Shown: one piece after another, positions 36,699 to 48,839 of the stretch
Layout: each line of letters begins with the position of its first letter
Position numbering within the stretch: the stretch's first letter is position 1
Position numbers and translations under genes: made by a program
The notes under the pieces: generated by a model
Databases searched by the model: none
Told to the model about the DNA's origin: nothing
The model's input: the letters and a program-made list of their open reading frames with translations, nothing else
NCBI GenBank assembly: GCA_949752795.1
Contig: OX457062.1
Location: forward strand, 96,895,777-96,959,776
Length of the DNA: 64,000 bases
Origin: Hyperoodon ampullatus
Lineage: Eukaryota > Chordata > Mammalia > Artiodactyla > Ziphiidae
Direction: 5' to 3'

Positions 36699-38140
36699 CT
36701 CGTGTACACAGTTTTGTGTGGACGTATGTTTCAATTTTTCTTGGGCATATACCTAGGAGTGGAATTTCTGCATCATAAACATTCCATATTTAACTTTTTG
36801 AGGAACTGCCAAACTGTTTTCCAAAATGGCTGCACCATTTTCCATTCCCACCAGTAATGTATGAGGGTTCCAGTTTTTCCACATGCTTACCCAAACTTAT
36901 TTTCTTTCTTTTTGATTTAGCCATCCAAGTGAATGTGAAGTGGTAGTTCATTGTGGTTTTGATTTGCATTTCTCTTATGACTCATGGTGTTGAGTATCTT
37001 TTCTATGCTAAGGGACCATTTGTAGATCTTTGGAGAAGTGTCTATTTAGATTCTTTGCCCATTTTTTTTAGTTAGGTTGTCTTTTTATTGTTGAGTTGTA
37101 AGAATTCTTTATATATTCTGGATATAAGTCCTTTATCAGATATATGACATACAAATATTTTCTCCTATTTTGTAGGTTGTCTTTTCACTTTTGTGATGGT
37201 TTTATTTGCAGCACAAAGGTTTTAAATTTTGATGCTCTAGTTTCCTTATTTGTAAAGTTATTCTAACTCTGAAATTATATGTTCTATTGAAATATTTTCC
37301 TCTGTACTCATTTTGTACCTTTCTCTCACTTTGGGATAGATCTCCCTTTTCCTGGACATTTTATAGCCGCAAAGTCTCTTTAAAAACATCTATCTATGTA
37401 TCTATCTGATACATGTGTCTTATAAAATAATCAAACTCTACAAAATAAGTAACATCAAAAGTGAAAGTTCCTTTTCCTTGTGAAATCCTTTCTCTTAGGA
37501 TATACTCTGTTAACTTTCACATATAACATAATAGCAGTGTTAATTATATTTATCATGTTGTACCATTACATCCGTAGTACTTAATTGTCTTATAACTGGA
37601 AATTTGTAGCTTTGACTCCCTTCATCCAGTTCCTCCTCCCCCTCCCCCTGTCTCTGGTAACCACAAATCTGATCTCTTTTTCTGTGAGTTTGTTTGTTTG
37701 TTTTTGAAGTACAATTGACCTACAATACTGTGTTAGTTCTCGTTACACAGCATAGGGGCTCATTATTTCTGTACATTTCAAAATGATCACCATGATAAGT
37801 CTAGTTACGATCTGTCACCATACAAAGATATTACATAATTATTGACAGTATTCCCCTCACTGTGCATTTCATACTCGCGGCTCATTTATTTTGCAACAGG
37901 AAGTTTGTACCTCTTAATCTCTCTCACCTATTTCTTTTCTTGCCCTACCCACCCTCCTCTCTGGCAACCACCTGTTTTTTCTCTGTATCTATGACTCTGT
38001 TTCTATTTTGTTATGTTTATTCATTTGTTTTATTTTTTAAGATTCCACATGTAAGTGAAATCATACAGTATTTGTCTTTGTCTGTCTGACTTATTTCACT
38101 TGGCATAATGCCCTCTAGGTCCATCCATGTTGTCATAAAT

Positions 38141-38247
38141 GGCAGGATTTCATTCTTTTCTATGGCTGAGTAATAATATTCCATTGTTTGTATGTGGCAG
38201 GATTTCATTCTTTTCTATGGCTGAGTAATAATATTCCATTGTTTGTA

Positions 38248-38250
<3 letters not shown>
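38141..38250. repeat. Perfect 55-bp tandem duplication within L1
   Basis: The unit GGCAGGATTTCATTCTTTTC to GTTTGTATGT is repeated exactly (38141-38195 and 38196-38250). It is followed by a (GT)n(AT)n run to 38281. It duplicates ORF2 3' sequence and adds to the frame disruption. Confidence 0.97.
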
Positions 38251-38280
<30 letters not shown>

Positions 38281-38742
38281 GCGCCACGTCTTTATCCATT
38301 CATCTGTTGATGGGCACTTAGATTGCTTCCGTATCTTGGCTATTGTAAATAATGCTGCAGTGAACACAAGGGTGCCTATACCTTTTCTAATTAGTGGCTT
38401 CGTTTTCTTTGGATAAATACCCAGGAATGGAATTGCTGGATCATATGGTAGCTCTCTTTTTAATTTTTTGAGGCATCTCCATACTATTTTCCATAGTGGC
38501 TGCACAAGTTTACATTCCCATCGACAGTGCACGAAGGTTCCCTTTTCCCCACATCCTCGCCAACACTTGTTATTTGTGTCTTTTTGACCTGCCATTCTGA
38601 CAGGTGTGAAGTGATATCTCACTGTGGTTTTGATTTTCCTTTCCCTGATGATAAGTGATGTTGAGCATCTTTTCATCTGACTGTTGGCCATCTGTATGTC
38701 TTCTTTTGAAAAATGTCTATTCAGATCCTCTGCCCATTTTTT

Positions 38743-38950
38743 TTTTTTTTTTTTTTTTTGCGGTACGCGGCCCTCTCACTGTTGTGGCCTCTCCCGTTGC
38801 AGAGCACAGGCTCTGGACACGCAGGCTTAGCGGCCGTGGCTCACGGGCCTAGCTGCTCCGCGGCATGTGGGATCTTCCCGGACCGGGGCACGAACCCGTG
38901 TCCCCTGCATCGGCAGGCGGACTCTCAACCACTGCGCCACCAGGGAAGCC
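38743..38950 (-). mobile_element. CHR-type SINE, young subtype
   Basis: Reverse-oriented with a 20-base poly-T: GCGGTACGCGGCCCTCTCAC to CACCAGGGAAGCC. TSD CCTCTGCCCATTTTTT at 38727-38742 and 38951-38966 within the L1. Confidence 0.95.
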
Positions 38951-39254
38951 CCTCTGCCCATTTTTTAATTGGGTTGTTTGTTTTCTTTATGTTGAGTTGT
39001 TTGAATTCTTTGTATATTTTGCATATTAACCAAATATTAATTGGGTATATCATTTGCAAATATATTCTCCCAATTCAGTAGGTGACTTTTTCATTTTGTT
39101 GATAGTTTCCTTCACTATGCAAAAGCTTTTTAGTTTGATGTAGTCTCATTTATTTATTTATTTTTGCTTCCTTGCCTGAAGAGGCATATTCAAAAATATT
39201 ACTAAGATCAGTGTCAAAGAATGTACTGCCAATGTTTTCTTCACTATTTGGTTT

Positions 39255-39445
39255 TTTGTTTTTTAAATTGGAGTATAATTGATTTAATGTTGTGTTAGTT
39301 TCAGGTGTATAACAAAGTGATTCAGTAGTATATATGTATATCTTCTTTTCCATTATAGGTTATTACAAGGTATTGAATATAGTTCCCTGTGCTATACAGG
39401 TCTTTGTTGTTTATTTATATATAGTGGTTTTGCTACTCATTTTTT
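39255..39445 (-). mobile_element. L1 3'-end fragment
   Basis: Antisense artiodactyl L1 3' UTR (AATTGGAGTATAATTGATTT; AATATAGTTCCCTGTGCTAT). A different copy from the L1 just upstream. Confidence 0.85.
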
Positions 39446-39742
39446 ATTTTAATAATATATTTCCACATTCTATCACATCAATACATTTTGCTCTAGTCTC
39501 AATCTTTGTAATGCTGCAGAGTATTCCATTTTATGGATATACTATAATTTTATTAAGTAGTGCCCTATTGATAGGTTTAGGGTTGTTTCCGGCTTTTATT
39601 TTTTTATTTCAAATTATATGTCACTTAACAGTTTCTGCACATTTATATTTGTATGCTTGTACTAGTTTTCTATTGCACTGTTTATTATTCAAAAGACTTA
39701 TAAATCTCAGATTTAATTTAATTTTTAAAAATACAAGTGTTT

Positions 39743-39913
39743 GGGGGACTTCCCTGGTGGTCCAGTGGTTAAGACTCTGCGCTCCCAATGCAGGGGGCCC
39801 GGGTTCAACCCCTGGTCAAGGAACTAGATCCCACATGCCGCAACTAAAGATCCTGAGTGCCGCAACGAAGATCTTCTGCAGCCAAATAAATAAAGAGATT
39901 AAAAAAAAAAAAA
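39743..39913 (+). mobile_element. CHR-type SINE, short subtype
   Basis: Sense: GGGGACTTCCCTGGTGGTCC to GCAGCCAAATAAATAAAG plus an A tail. TSD AAATACAAGTGTTT near 39729-39742, repeated after the second SINE near 40070. Confidence 0.9.
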
Positions 39914-40069
39914 GGCTTCTTTGGTGGTGCAGTGGTTAAGCATCCGCCTGCCAATACAGGGGACATGGGTTCGATCCCTGGTCCAGGAAGATCCCACATG
40001 CCACAGAACAACTAAGCCCATGCGCCACAACTATTGAGCCTGTGCTCTAGAGCTCTAAAAAAAAAAAAA
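39914..40069 (+). mobile_element. CHR-type SINE, 3'-shortened long subtype
   Basis: Sense: GGCTTCTTTGGTGGTGCAGT to GTGCTCTAGAGCTCT and an A tail. It directly follows the A tail of the preceding SINE, so it probably inserted into that tail. Confidence 0.88.
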
Positions 40070-40894
40070 AAATACAAGTGTTTTATTAGGTCCAACCTAG
40101 AGTAAACCTCCCAAAAGTTATGTGTTCTTTTCCATTATGATATATACAATGTTATAAACTAAATTCTTCATTTTCTCAGTAATTTAATAGAACAATTCAC
40201 TAGAGCTGGAATGCCTGAGTCAAAGTATGAGTGCTTAACATGTTATAAATGTTGCTCAGTTGCCCTCCAAGAAAGGCCGAGCTAATTCACTCGGCTGAGA
40301 GTGTATGACAGTGCTCCTTTGCTCTCTTTAAGTGTTGGCAACCAACCACCTTTTTAGGGAGTCAGTCTGACAGGTGAGAAAATGTCATCTCGGTTTGTAG
40401 TTATTTATTAGTGAATTTGACTATCATTTAATTGGTCTATTGGCTATTCGTATTTTTTCTTGGCATTATCTGTGTCCTGTCTATTTTTCTTTTGGGCTTT
40501 TTGGTTTTTTCTCATTAATGTGCATAGCTTTTTGAATATTAGGGAAATTAGTTACCTATTAAAATATTATAGATATGTTTCTGTGTTTGTCTCGACAGTG
40601 TATGTGTGTGTGTATTTTTTTTTTTACTATAAAATGTAAACATTTTCATGTAGTCAGCTTTTTTTGTTTTTTACTTTAAGGTTTCTCAGTTTTCTTCCTC
40701 ATCCTCATCTTATAAAAATATTTACCCATGTTTTCTTCAAGTATTTTTATGGTTTTGTTTTTAAAATTAGATCTTTGTTTCATGTGGAATGCATTTTGGT
40801 TTAAACCAGGTGAGAAGGGGATCAGTTGTGGAATTTATTGGAGTTGTTGGTTTACATTCATTTTTGTGGTTATTAATGGCTTTTTTCTTCCCCT

Positions 40895-41010
40895 TGTCTG
40901 GAAGCTCCTTGAGGGCAATGGATTGTGCAGTTTTTCCCTTGTTGTTATTTTCAGTATCTAGCACAGTGCTTGCCGGTAATAGGCCCTCCGTTTATTGAGT
41001 GAATGAATCT
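40895..41010 (+). mobile_element. L2 LINE 3'-end remnant
   Basis: GGAAGCTCCTTGAGGGCAAT, then ATCTAGCACAGTGCTTGCCG and TTTATTGAGTGAATGAAT, which is the L2 3' end. Confidence 0.72.
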
Positions 41011-43589
41011 ATCTTTTTCCTCAGATGTCTAGTTTGTTGTCTGTATCCCAACACAATATTATTAAATAATCCATCTTTTCCCTCTTGATTTAAAAAGCTA
41101 CTTTGTCTACAAAATCTCCAGATACTTGGGTACATTTCTGAACTCTTTTAATACATTGATTGTGCTGTTTTTACTTGCTTCGATACTGTACAGCTTTAAT
41201 TATTATAGCTTTATAGTACTTAAAGTATATTTGGAAGGCCAGCCTCAAACGTTCTTAAATATAATACCAGTTTGGGAAGCACTGTAATCTCCTTTAGTAA
41301 AACTCCTTGCTCTCCCTTAGAAAACATTCATTTAACTTATGAAACATTTAATGCATTCTGAGAGCCTGCAAAGTAGAAATGATCTGGGAGTGTTACTTGT
41401 TGAAGAGCTTTTCTAGGATATGACATATGTCATTCTGGCTTGACATCCTAAGTGTCTTTAAAAAAAAAAAACAAAACACCTCTCATTTTATAATCTTGGG
41501 TACCTCTAGAAAACATAACATTTTCCTCACAATCTTTTAATGCAGAATACAGAGACAGAGAGGGTAGGTGGCAGAAAAGGCATCAAGAAATTGCACTGGC
41601 ACCCAGCTGAAGTCAAAGCCCATAGTGAAACAGATACTACTTAAAAGTGCTATACAGAATTCAGTTTAGTGACCTTGATTTTTCACCTGTGCTTGACTTG
41701 TTTACCCCCTGTGGCATGCAGTAAATCGATTCAGATATGACTTGGGCAAAGCCCAGGTAACATTGCTAAATAATCACTTCCTTTTCTTTAGCCTTCTTTT
41801 CTCGGTTAAATATTAGAAATTCTTACAGTCTGAAATTAGCATTCTCTTGGGATTTTCTGTCATGTCTGTCTCATGCAGGAACCAACTTTAGGGTCTTGTG
41901 AGTATTAAAGAAGTTTAAAGCAGAGAAACTTGATGTTTGGGGAACAGAGCTAATGGAACAGGGCATACCTATTGTGATAAGATCCTTGCTTTCCTTTCAG
42001 TTGGAACATTATTCTAGAGTGCATCAATGAAACTCTTAATTCTAAATAACTGTAATTTACAAGTATATTTTCAGATGAGTACCTGTTTTGTTAAAAAAAA
42101 TGGTTTTGTCATACTCTCTCAGACTTTTTCTTAATAAGCCTAACCATCGACTTTAGTAGAATTAAAATAGAAAAATACTCAAAAAGGTTTGTTTACGGTC
42201 CTTAGTCTGCACCATGGAATTAAGTATCACTGAAAATAACCCTGGAATAAAGTGTTTTTGTGTGGCAGGACTAGTTGACTTAACGTGATTCTTTCTTTTG
42301 CGAGTTTTCTGTTGGTGGAAAGTGGGCTTACTTTTTCTTTTAGTTGTATTCCTCATTTTTCTCAATGCTAGTCTTAACTGAGAGATTTTTACGCAGTTAA
42401 CTGTCCCAGCACACCAATAAGCACCTTGTTAATAGATGTTATCTCATGTTGATCAGTTACTCCTGAGATTTAACTGTGCTTGCAAAACACCTGTCTGTAT
42501 TTGAGCTTTGCTAGGTGGTTGGCTTTTGTGTTTGACTGAAGATTTGCTCCGGAGAAAGCAAATAGCTGTTGGAAAAAGAGAGAAGGGAAAAGGAGTCAGC
42601 ACATTTCTATATGCTTTCACTGAAGAGATTTCCTAATTAGAAAGCTTTTGGAGGCTTGACCTTTTTGCGCTAAAGTAACCCAGCATTTCATTATGTATTG
42701 CATTGAGGTTTTGGAGCGCTGTGCCAGAAAAGTGAAAACCAAGGTTGAATGTGAAAGGAATTCAGAGGATGGAGCTCATAATCAACAGAGTGCTGCTTCA
42801 TAGGCTAGGTCCAAAAATACCCTGCTTGTCATAGGACAGCAAGAATGGAGGTAGCACTTGCTGCTGTTTTGAGCAGTGTTTTAGCTCCTGTGATATCATT
42901 CCAGCATGACTGAAGTCATGTTTAAGGCAATGTTGTTTACAATTTAGGTTTGGGAGGATGTTGCCTCCATACATTTTATTTATCGCCCTGGAAGAGTTAT
43001 TTTGCAAGGTTTGGAAGGAGTGTTTTTCTGCCAGATTAGAGGAAATTAACATAATCTACTCTTCTCTGAGTAGGGGGATAGTCTGCAGTAGAGTCATCTA
43101 ACCAAAGAGACTCGTATTACTGATTTGCTTGGACCTGTGGTGAACCTTGAGTAATTAAGAGGAAGAACTCAGTTTTTGGTTCAGAAAAGTTAGGATTGAA
43201 ATGATCCTTGACCAGGCTGGAAGGTGGAAAATGTTATGGTTCAGAGGGCCTTTCTAAGACTTGCAGTAGATCCCTTAAGACAATAAGTTTTAAGAGTTTA
43301 TAAATAGGGTTGAGTGTGGAAATGCATAGCACATGGATACATAATTAGCAAGTCAGGAAGTTTGACTAGAAGGAATAAATTAACTCTGGTCACTTGATGG
43401 AATGAGATCATGGAAGGGAACATAGTTTGTTTTAGGTGGTGGTAATTTTGATGTTGAGGCTGGCCCAGGAAATGAATTGTCAGATATGCTGTCATCCTCA
43501 TTAATGGTTCATTTTATTTCTCAGGTTTATAGTTGTATGAAGAGATGATTTTCCTACCCCATCTAGGGGCTAGGGTTTCAAAAATTTAA
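41011..43589. other. 2.6 kb low-copy intronic block
   Basis: The longest intronic stretch without recognised repeats between 34 and 46 kb. No exon seen. A candidate place for conserved enhancer sequence, untestable here. Confidence 0.45.
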
Positions 43590-43985
43590 AAGCTACAAAA
43601 GAGTGAAATACAGAGAAAAGTTTTCTGTCTGCACATACCCCATGGCGATCAGATCCCCCTCCTATATATAGTCAGTATTATCAGTGTCATATATCCTGTG
43701 GTATTTTATGTGTTTATAAGTAAATGTGTGTATCTATTTACTGTACCCCCTATTTTAAAACAAATTGTAGTAAATTATACTCACTGATCTGCATCTTTTT
43801 TCACTATTATATCTTAAGGATTATTACATGTAGCTATATAAGGAGCTTTCTAATTAAAAAAGTGCTATACAGTATTCCCATGAAAAGATGTATCATATAT
43901 TTTTTTAGTTAGTCCCCTAGTAGATGACTATTTGAGTTATTTCTGATCCTTTGCTAATATAAATAATGCTAGAAGAGTTAAAAAA
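43590..43985 (-). mobile_element. Ancient L1 (L1M-type) fragment
   Basis: Antisense. CATCTTTTTTCACTATTATA, CTATACAGTATTCCCATG and GATCCTTTGCTAATATAAATAATGC fit the old L1M pattern. Confidence 0.55.
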
Positions 43986-44019
43986 TGTTAGGGTTTTATA
44001 TTCAAAAGTAAATGTTGGG

Positions 44020-45563
44020 CAGCTACAGTAATCAAGACAGTGGCACAAAAACAGAAATATAGATCAATGCAACAGGATAGAAAGCCCAGAGATAAACCCA
44101 CGCACATATGGTCACCTTATCTTTGATAAAGGAGGCAAGAGTATACAGTGGAGAAAAGACAGCCTCTTCAATAAGTGGTGCTGGGAAAACTGGACAGCTA
44201 CATGTAAAAGAATGAAATTAGAACACTTCCTAACACCGTACACAAAAATAAACTCAAAATGGATTAAAGACCTAAATGTAGGACCAGACACTATAAGACT
44301 CTTAGAGGAAAACATAGGCAGAACACTCTATGACATAAATCAGAGCAAGATCCTTTTTGACCCACCTCCTAGAGAAAGGGAAATAAAAACAAAAATAAAT
44401 GGGACCTAATGAGACTTAAAAGCTTTTGCACAGCAAAGGAAACCATAAAAATAGATGAAAGGCAACCCTCAGAATGGGAGAAAATACTTGCAAACAAAGC
44501 AACTGACAAAGGATTAATCTCCAAAATATACAAGCAGCTCAATATCAAAAAAATGAACAACGCAATACAAAAATGGGCAGAAGACCTAAATAGACATTTC
44601 TCCAAAGAAGGTATACAGATTGCCAACAAACACATGAAAAGATGCTCAACATCACTAATCATTAGAGAAATTCAAGTCAAAACTATACGGAGGTGTCACC
44701 TCACACCAGTCAGAATGGCCATCATCAAAAAAACCTACAAACAATAAATGCTGGAGAGGGTGTGGAGAAAAGGGAACTCTCTTGCACTGTCGGTGGGAAT
44801 GTAAATTGATACAGCCACTATGGAGAACAGTATGGAGGTTCCTTAAAAAACTAAAAATTAGAACTACCATAGGACCCAGCAATCCCACTACTGGGCATAT
44901 ACCCTGAGAAAATCATAATTCAAAAACAGTCATGTACCACAATGTTTACTGCAGCACTATTTACAATAGCCAGGACATGGAAGCAACCTAAGTGTCCATT
45001 GACAGATGAATGGATGAAGAAGATGTGGCACATATATACAATGGAGTATTACTCCGCCAGAAAAAGAAACGAAATTGAGTTATTTGTAGTGAGGTGGATG
45101 GACCTAGAGTCTGTCATACAGAGTGAAATAAGTCAGAAAGAGATAAACAAATACCGTGTGCTAACACATATATATGGAATCTAAAAAAAAATGGTTCTGA
45201 TGACCCTAGGGACAGGACAGGAATAAAGACACAGACGTAGAGAATGGACTTAAGGACACTGGGATGGGGAAGGGTAAGCTGGGACGAAGTGAGAGAGTAA
45301 TGTTGACATGTATACACTACCAAATGTAAAATAGATAACTAGTGGGAAGCAGCCGCATAGCACAGGGAGTAGCACAGGGAGATCGGCTCGGTGCTTTGTG
45401 ACCACCTAGAGGGGTGGGATAGGGAGGGTAGGAGGGAGATGCAAGAGGAAGGGGGTATGGGAATATACGTATGCATATAGCTGATTCACTTTGTTATACA
45501 GCAGAAACTAACACAACATAGTAAAGCAATTATACTCCAATAAAGATGTTTAAAAAAAAAAAC
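44020..45563 (+). mobile_element. Young 5'-truncated sense L1, 1.5 kb
   Basis: Sense L1 with the ORF2 3' part and complete 3' UTR ending CCAATAAAGATG and an A tail. ORF2 pieces read [20 protein letters not shown] and [12 protein letters not shown] at 44409-44747, then [17 protein letters not shown] at 44942 on. They sit in different frames, so ORF2 is broken. TSD (A)TAAATGTTGGG at 44009-44019 and 45567-45577. It carries a polyadenylation signal in the SIK3 sense direction. Confidence 0.94.
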
Positions 45564-45576
45564 AACTAAATGTTGG

Positions 45577-45864
45577 GACTTGCTTGGTGGTCCAGTGGTA
45601 AAGAATCCGCTTTCCAATGCAGGGGACGCGGGTTAGATCCCTGGTTGGGGAACTAGGATCCCACATGCCGTGGGGCAGCTAAGCCCATGCACCACAACTA
45701 CTGAGCTTGCGCGCCTCGATGAGAGAGCCCGCGTGCCACAAATAGAGAAGACCCATACGCCACAACTAGAGAGAAGCCCGCGCGCTGCAGTAAGAAATCC
45801 CTCACGCCTCAACGAAGATCCTGTGTGCCACAGCTAAGACCCGATGCAGTCAAAAAATAAAAAT
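45577..45864 (+). mobile_element. CHR-type SINE, long subtype
   Basis: Sense: GGGACTTGCTTGGTGGTCC to GACCCGATGCAGTC and an A-rich tail. TAAATGTT follows at 45867-45874, so it reused the L1 target site. Internally diverged, hence an older-type copy. Confidence 0.88.
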
Positions 45865-45924
45865 AGTAAATGTTAAGTCATAACAGAAACTTGTTATAGT
45901 TATAATAATATCTTGGATCTCTGT

Positions 45925-46060
45925 AACATATTCACACATGTCTTATTTGAGCCTTACTGCAATCTTGTGAGGTAAGCACAGCATTTTACAAAGAAGAATA
46001 AATTTGAGTAACAGAGGTCGAGGTAGAAGAACCAAGGTCTTTTAACTCTGATTTGAGTAT
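45925..46060 (-). mobile_element. MIR SINE remnant
   Basis: Antisense MIR: TTGAGCCTTACTGCAATCTTG and GGTCTTTTAACTCTGATTTG. Diverged. Confidence 0.6.
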
Positions 46061-46721
46061 CTTTCCACTTTTCCCAAACTAGAAATACTGTTGTGGGGAT
46101 GTAGGGAAGTGCTGGTGGGAGAATAAGATGAAATAAACCTGAGTGAGGCAAGCTTGTGAGAGAGAGAGATGTACCTGTCATTCTAGAAATCAGGATCCCG
46201 CTTACCAGGGGAGAGAAGAGCTGGCAATTAGCCTGTGACAGAGACAAAAAGGTTTTTAGGCATTGGCAGAACATGATGGGTTGACTGGCTTCTTGGAGTA
46301 TAGTAGTAGGGCAAACCAAAATATGGTCGTTCTTGAGAAACTGGATACTTTCAGAGTTTCCTAGAATAGAGTGGGGGCAAAACTGGGCATTCAGAATCTC
46401 TTAAGGGAGTGCATGTAGCCTAAGGCCATGAAACAAATAGGCAATAGAGAAAACATAGGATTTTCTAGAGGCTCCAGAGTCAGGGAGGAGATGATAGCAT
46501 GGCAAGGAGATGGCTGTAATGTCAGAGTCACTTTTGGCCTCAAGACTGATTAGTGGGAGGGAGCCTTTTTCCTCTAGACAGCAGATGAGATTATACAAGG
46601 GTAGGTAAGTCACCTCACAACTGGACTAGAGAGAATGAGGCTGATAAAGGCTTTCATTATATAGTTAATAGTATTTGGAAACCTGAATATAGGCCCGGTC
46701 ACCAGCCTTCCATCATAATTA
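46061..46721. other. Low-copy intronic sequence
   Basis: Purine-rich; nothing recognised. A very diverged L2 is possible. Confidence 0.35.
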
Positions 46722-46930
46722 CCATATGCTAAGTGCCTACTGTGTTCTGGTTACTTCATATAATTTCATGCTTAACCTCTCAACAGCTTTGCAAAGAAAC
46801 TGTTGTTATACCTAGTTTCCATAGAGGAAGCTGAGGTTCATTTTGGTAACTTGTTCAAGGTCACAAATCTTTTAAGTGGTAGAGCTGAGATTTTATAAGT
46901 AGGTCAGTATGACTCCAGGGCTCTTGTTAT
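46722..46930 (-). mobile_element. MIR SINE remnant
   Basis: Antisense MIR: AAGTGCCTACTGTGTTCTGG, AGAGGAAGCTGAGGTTCATT and TTCAAGGTCACAAATCTTTT. Confidence 0.8.
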
Positions 46931-48204
46931 TTCCATCTCACCAGGTGTTAGGCACCCAAATTGAACAGTGAAATTATAAATAACCAGAATTCTATCACTG
47001 TCACTGTCATTATAAGTGTTAATCTATAAGCAGACAACTTGCCCTTTTCTCATGATTTGGGCTGGAAGAGTAGAAGGAATGCTAAGGAAAATGACTGGAG
47101 ACGCTAACAGCCGGCCAGACTCACTCTGAATATGCATATAATTTAAATGAAAGTAATACACTTACCATGCTTATGTAGCTTTATGGTGAATTCTCCATGG
47201 TCCCCTTCCCTCATTAGATTGCAGTTCCTAAAGTCCTTCTATATAGAGATTATATAGCTGCCACTGAAGACCGTAGCTCGTGGTAGCCAGGACCTGGAAC
47301 ATTTCTGGGGGGGAAATGTCTGGGGAATTCATATTCACTGAGTATATGCCATAATCATGAATACTTCTCCTATTGTGTAGTCTGAGGAGATAAGAATTTC
47401 CTTGACTTAACAAATTTTGGCTTATAGGCTGAAGACCCTACTAGATTTTACTGCCCTCAATTCTTTAGCATTATCCTGCAAAATATTGGAGAATACTATT
47501 GGATAATACTTTTAATGCACTTCCAAGGACCACTGTAAGGGGTGTTAATGTGGGAGGTTGACATTATGGTGAAATAACCGCTTGGAAGCTGTGATTCAGC
47601 ATTAGTCACTGACTTTTATGCTAGGTTGCACTCAGCCGTCTCTTGCTTTAATTGTGGTGAGTCTCAGGCATTTGATTAAACAGCCACCAAAGAGACTGAC
47701 CTTAGTGATAACCCAGTCACATTTCCAGATAGTAAAAATATTCAGGAAAAGAATTACTCATCTTTACCAGCAAATGGTATTAGTTCACCTCTGGGGAAAT
47801 GTTAGCACAGTTTCTAGGTTATGCCCAATAATCTTACAAAGATGAATGACCATTTTAGGAAAAATGGCCATTTATACTTTTTGTTAGTCTTCTTGAAAAG
47901 TGGAAACATAACAATGTGCTTTCTGGACATATTCATTTTAGTACTTAATATGGGAGCAGTTTTATATCTCTTTGGCTGACATTTAAAACTATGGATAGGC
48001 TGGGTTCATTTTACCTATTTTACCTAATCTCTCACCATTCTGTGTTTCCTTACTGCCTCATGAAATTGCCATGTTTAATCTTTCATTAAAAAAAAACAAA
48101 CTCAACTATACTCCAGTAAAAAATAATTTTAAAAAACCCTCTTATCTGGATTGCCTATTCTTTTTTTTTTCCCCTTCTTTCTTTTCTTTTTTTCCCTCTA
48201 CCTT
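46931..48204. other. Low-copy intronic sequence
   Basis: No gene or clear repeat. Confidence 0.4.
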
Positions 48205-48330
48205 TCGTCCTTCTATTTATCCACAAATATTTGAGGGTCGGCTGTGTTCTAGGCTCTGTGCCAGGCATTAGGATGGAGTGGTGAAAGAGGCATGGTCTCC
48301 ACCCTCATGTGCTTACAGTGTGTCCTAGTG
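48205..48330 (-). mobile_element. L2 LINE remnant
   Basis: Antisense L2 3' end: ATCCACAAATATTTGAGGGT and TCTGTGCCAGGCATTAGGAT. Confidence 0.65.
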
Positions 48331-48499
48331 TTACTGATTCCTATTATGTCCTGCCTTCAAGGTTCAGCTCTTCTGACCGTCACATAATTCTCTTTGACTT
48401 CTTTAGCCTTTGCTGACCCATCCCTTCCATGAGCTCCACTGCTTTAAATGTGCTTTACACAACTTAGTGCTTATTGATATACCTTAGTCTCATTTTACC

Positions 48500-48600
48500 A
48501 GAGTGTAAGTTCCTTAAAGACAGAGACTGCATGTTGTTTTTTGTCCTCCACAATGCTGAGTCCAAGCAAGTGGGTAATAAAGGGGTTTTGATTCATCCTG
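48500..48600 (+). mobile_element. L2 LINE 3'-end remnant
   Basis: Sense L2: AGAGTGTAAGTTCCTTAAAG followed by ACAGAGACTGCATG and GGTAATAAAGGGG. Confidence 0.6.
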
Positions 48601-48785
48601 CCCTGCTGAATGTCCAAGTTACTATCTCTTAGGGTTTAGAAGTAGTTGTGAAGATTATGCTTTCTTTTTCTCTTCTCTCCTAGTTTTCCTAACATTTGCT
48701 ATCTGCTTCTATTAAGCTATGTTCACAATGAATGAAAATAACCCCACTGGTTCACTGTCTGCATTTATATTATTTTCTATTGAAG

Positions 48786-48839
48786 GGTTTTTTTTTTTTT
48801 TGAGCTGATTATTAGGGTTTGTTTTTGAGCTGATTATTA
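48786..48839. repeat. Short imperfect tandem duplication
   Basis: GAGCTGATTATTA occurs at 48802-48814 and 48827-48839. Each copy is preceded by GGGTTT and a T run, a two-copy local duplication. Confidence 0.9.

Larger units (their letters stand above)
35233..37255 (-). mobile_element. L1 fragment interrupted by four SINEs
   Basis: Antisense L1: ATTGAGATATAATTCCCATAC (3' UTR), AAATGGAATCATACAACATA, TATGAACAATGCTGTTGTGAAC and GGATATAAGTCCTTTATCAG. About 0.95 kb of the span is SINE. The 5' end is truncated near 37255 and frames are broken. Confidence 0.9.
37505..39250 (-). mobile_element. L1 fragment with ORF2 C-terminal relic
   Basis: Antisense L1: 3' UTR (CAACCACCTGTTTTTTCTCT, AGATTCCACATGTAAGTGAA), then the ORF2 end. 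Minus-strand 38691-38215 reads [33 protein letters not shown] and [14 protein letters not shown], the ORF2 C-terminal region. It is interrupted by a tandem duplication (38141-38250), a GT/AT run and a young SINE (38743-38950). Confidence 0.92.
39446..40450 (-). mobile_element. Ancient L1 (L1M-type) fragment, split by two SINEs
   Basis: AGAGTATTCCATTTTATGGA and GGTTTAGGGTTGTTTCCGGC before the SINEs, then CAGTTGCCCTCCAAGAAAGG after, follow the old antisense L1M pattern. Diverged. Confidence 0.55.

Noticed and set aside
38215..38691. 158-codon minus-strand frame as a novel gene
   Set aside because: It is L1 ORF2 C-terminal sequence ([26 protein letters not shown]).
44409..45184. Plus-strand frames resembling a protein gene
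   Set aside because: Broken L1 ORF2 pieces in different frames within a 5'-truncated L1.
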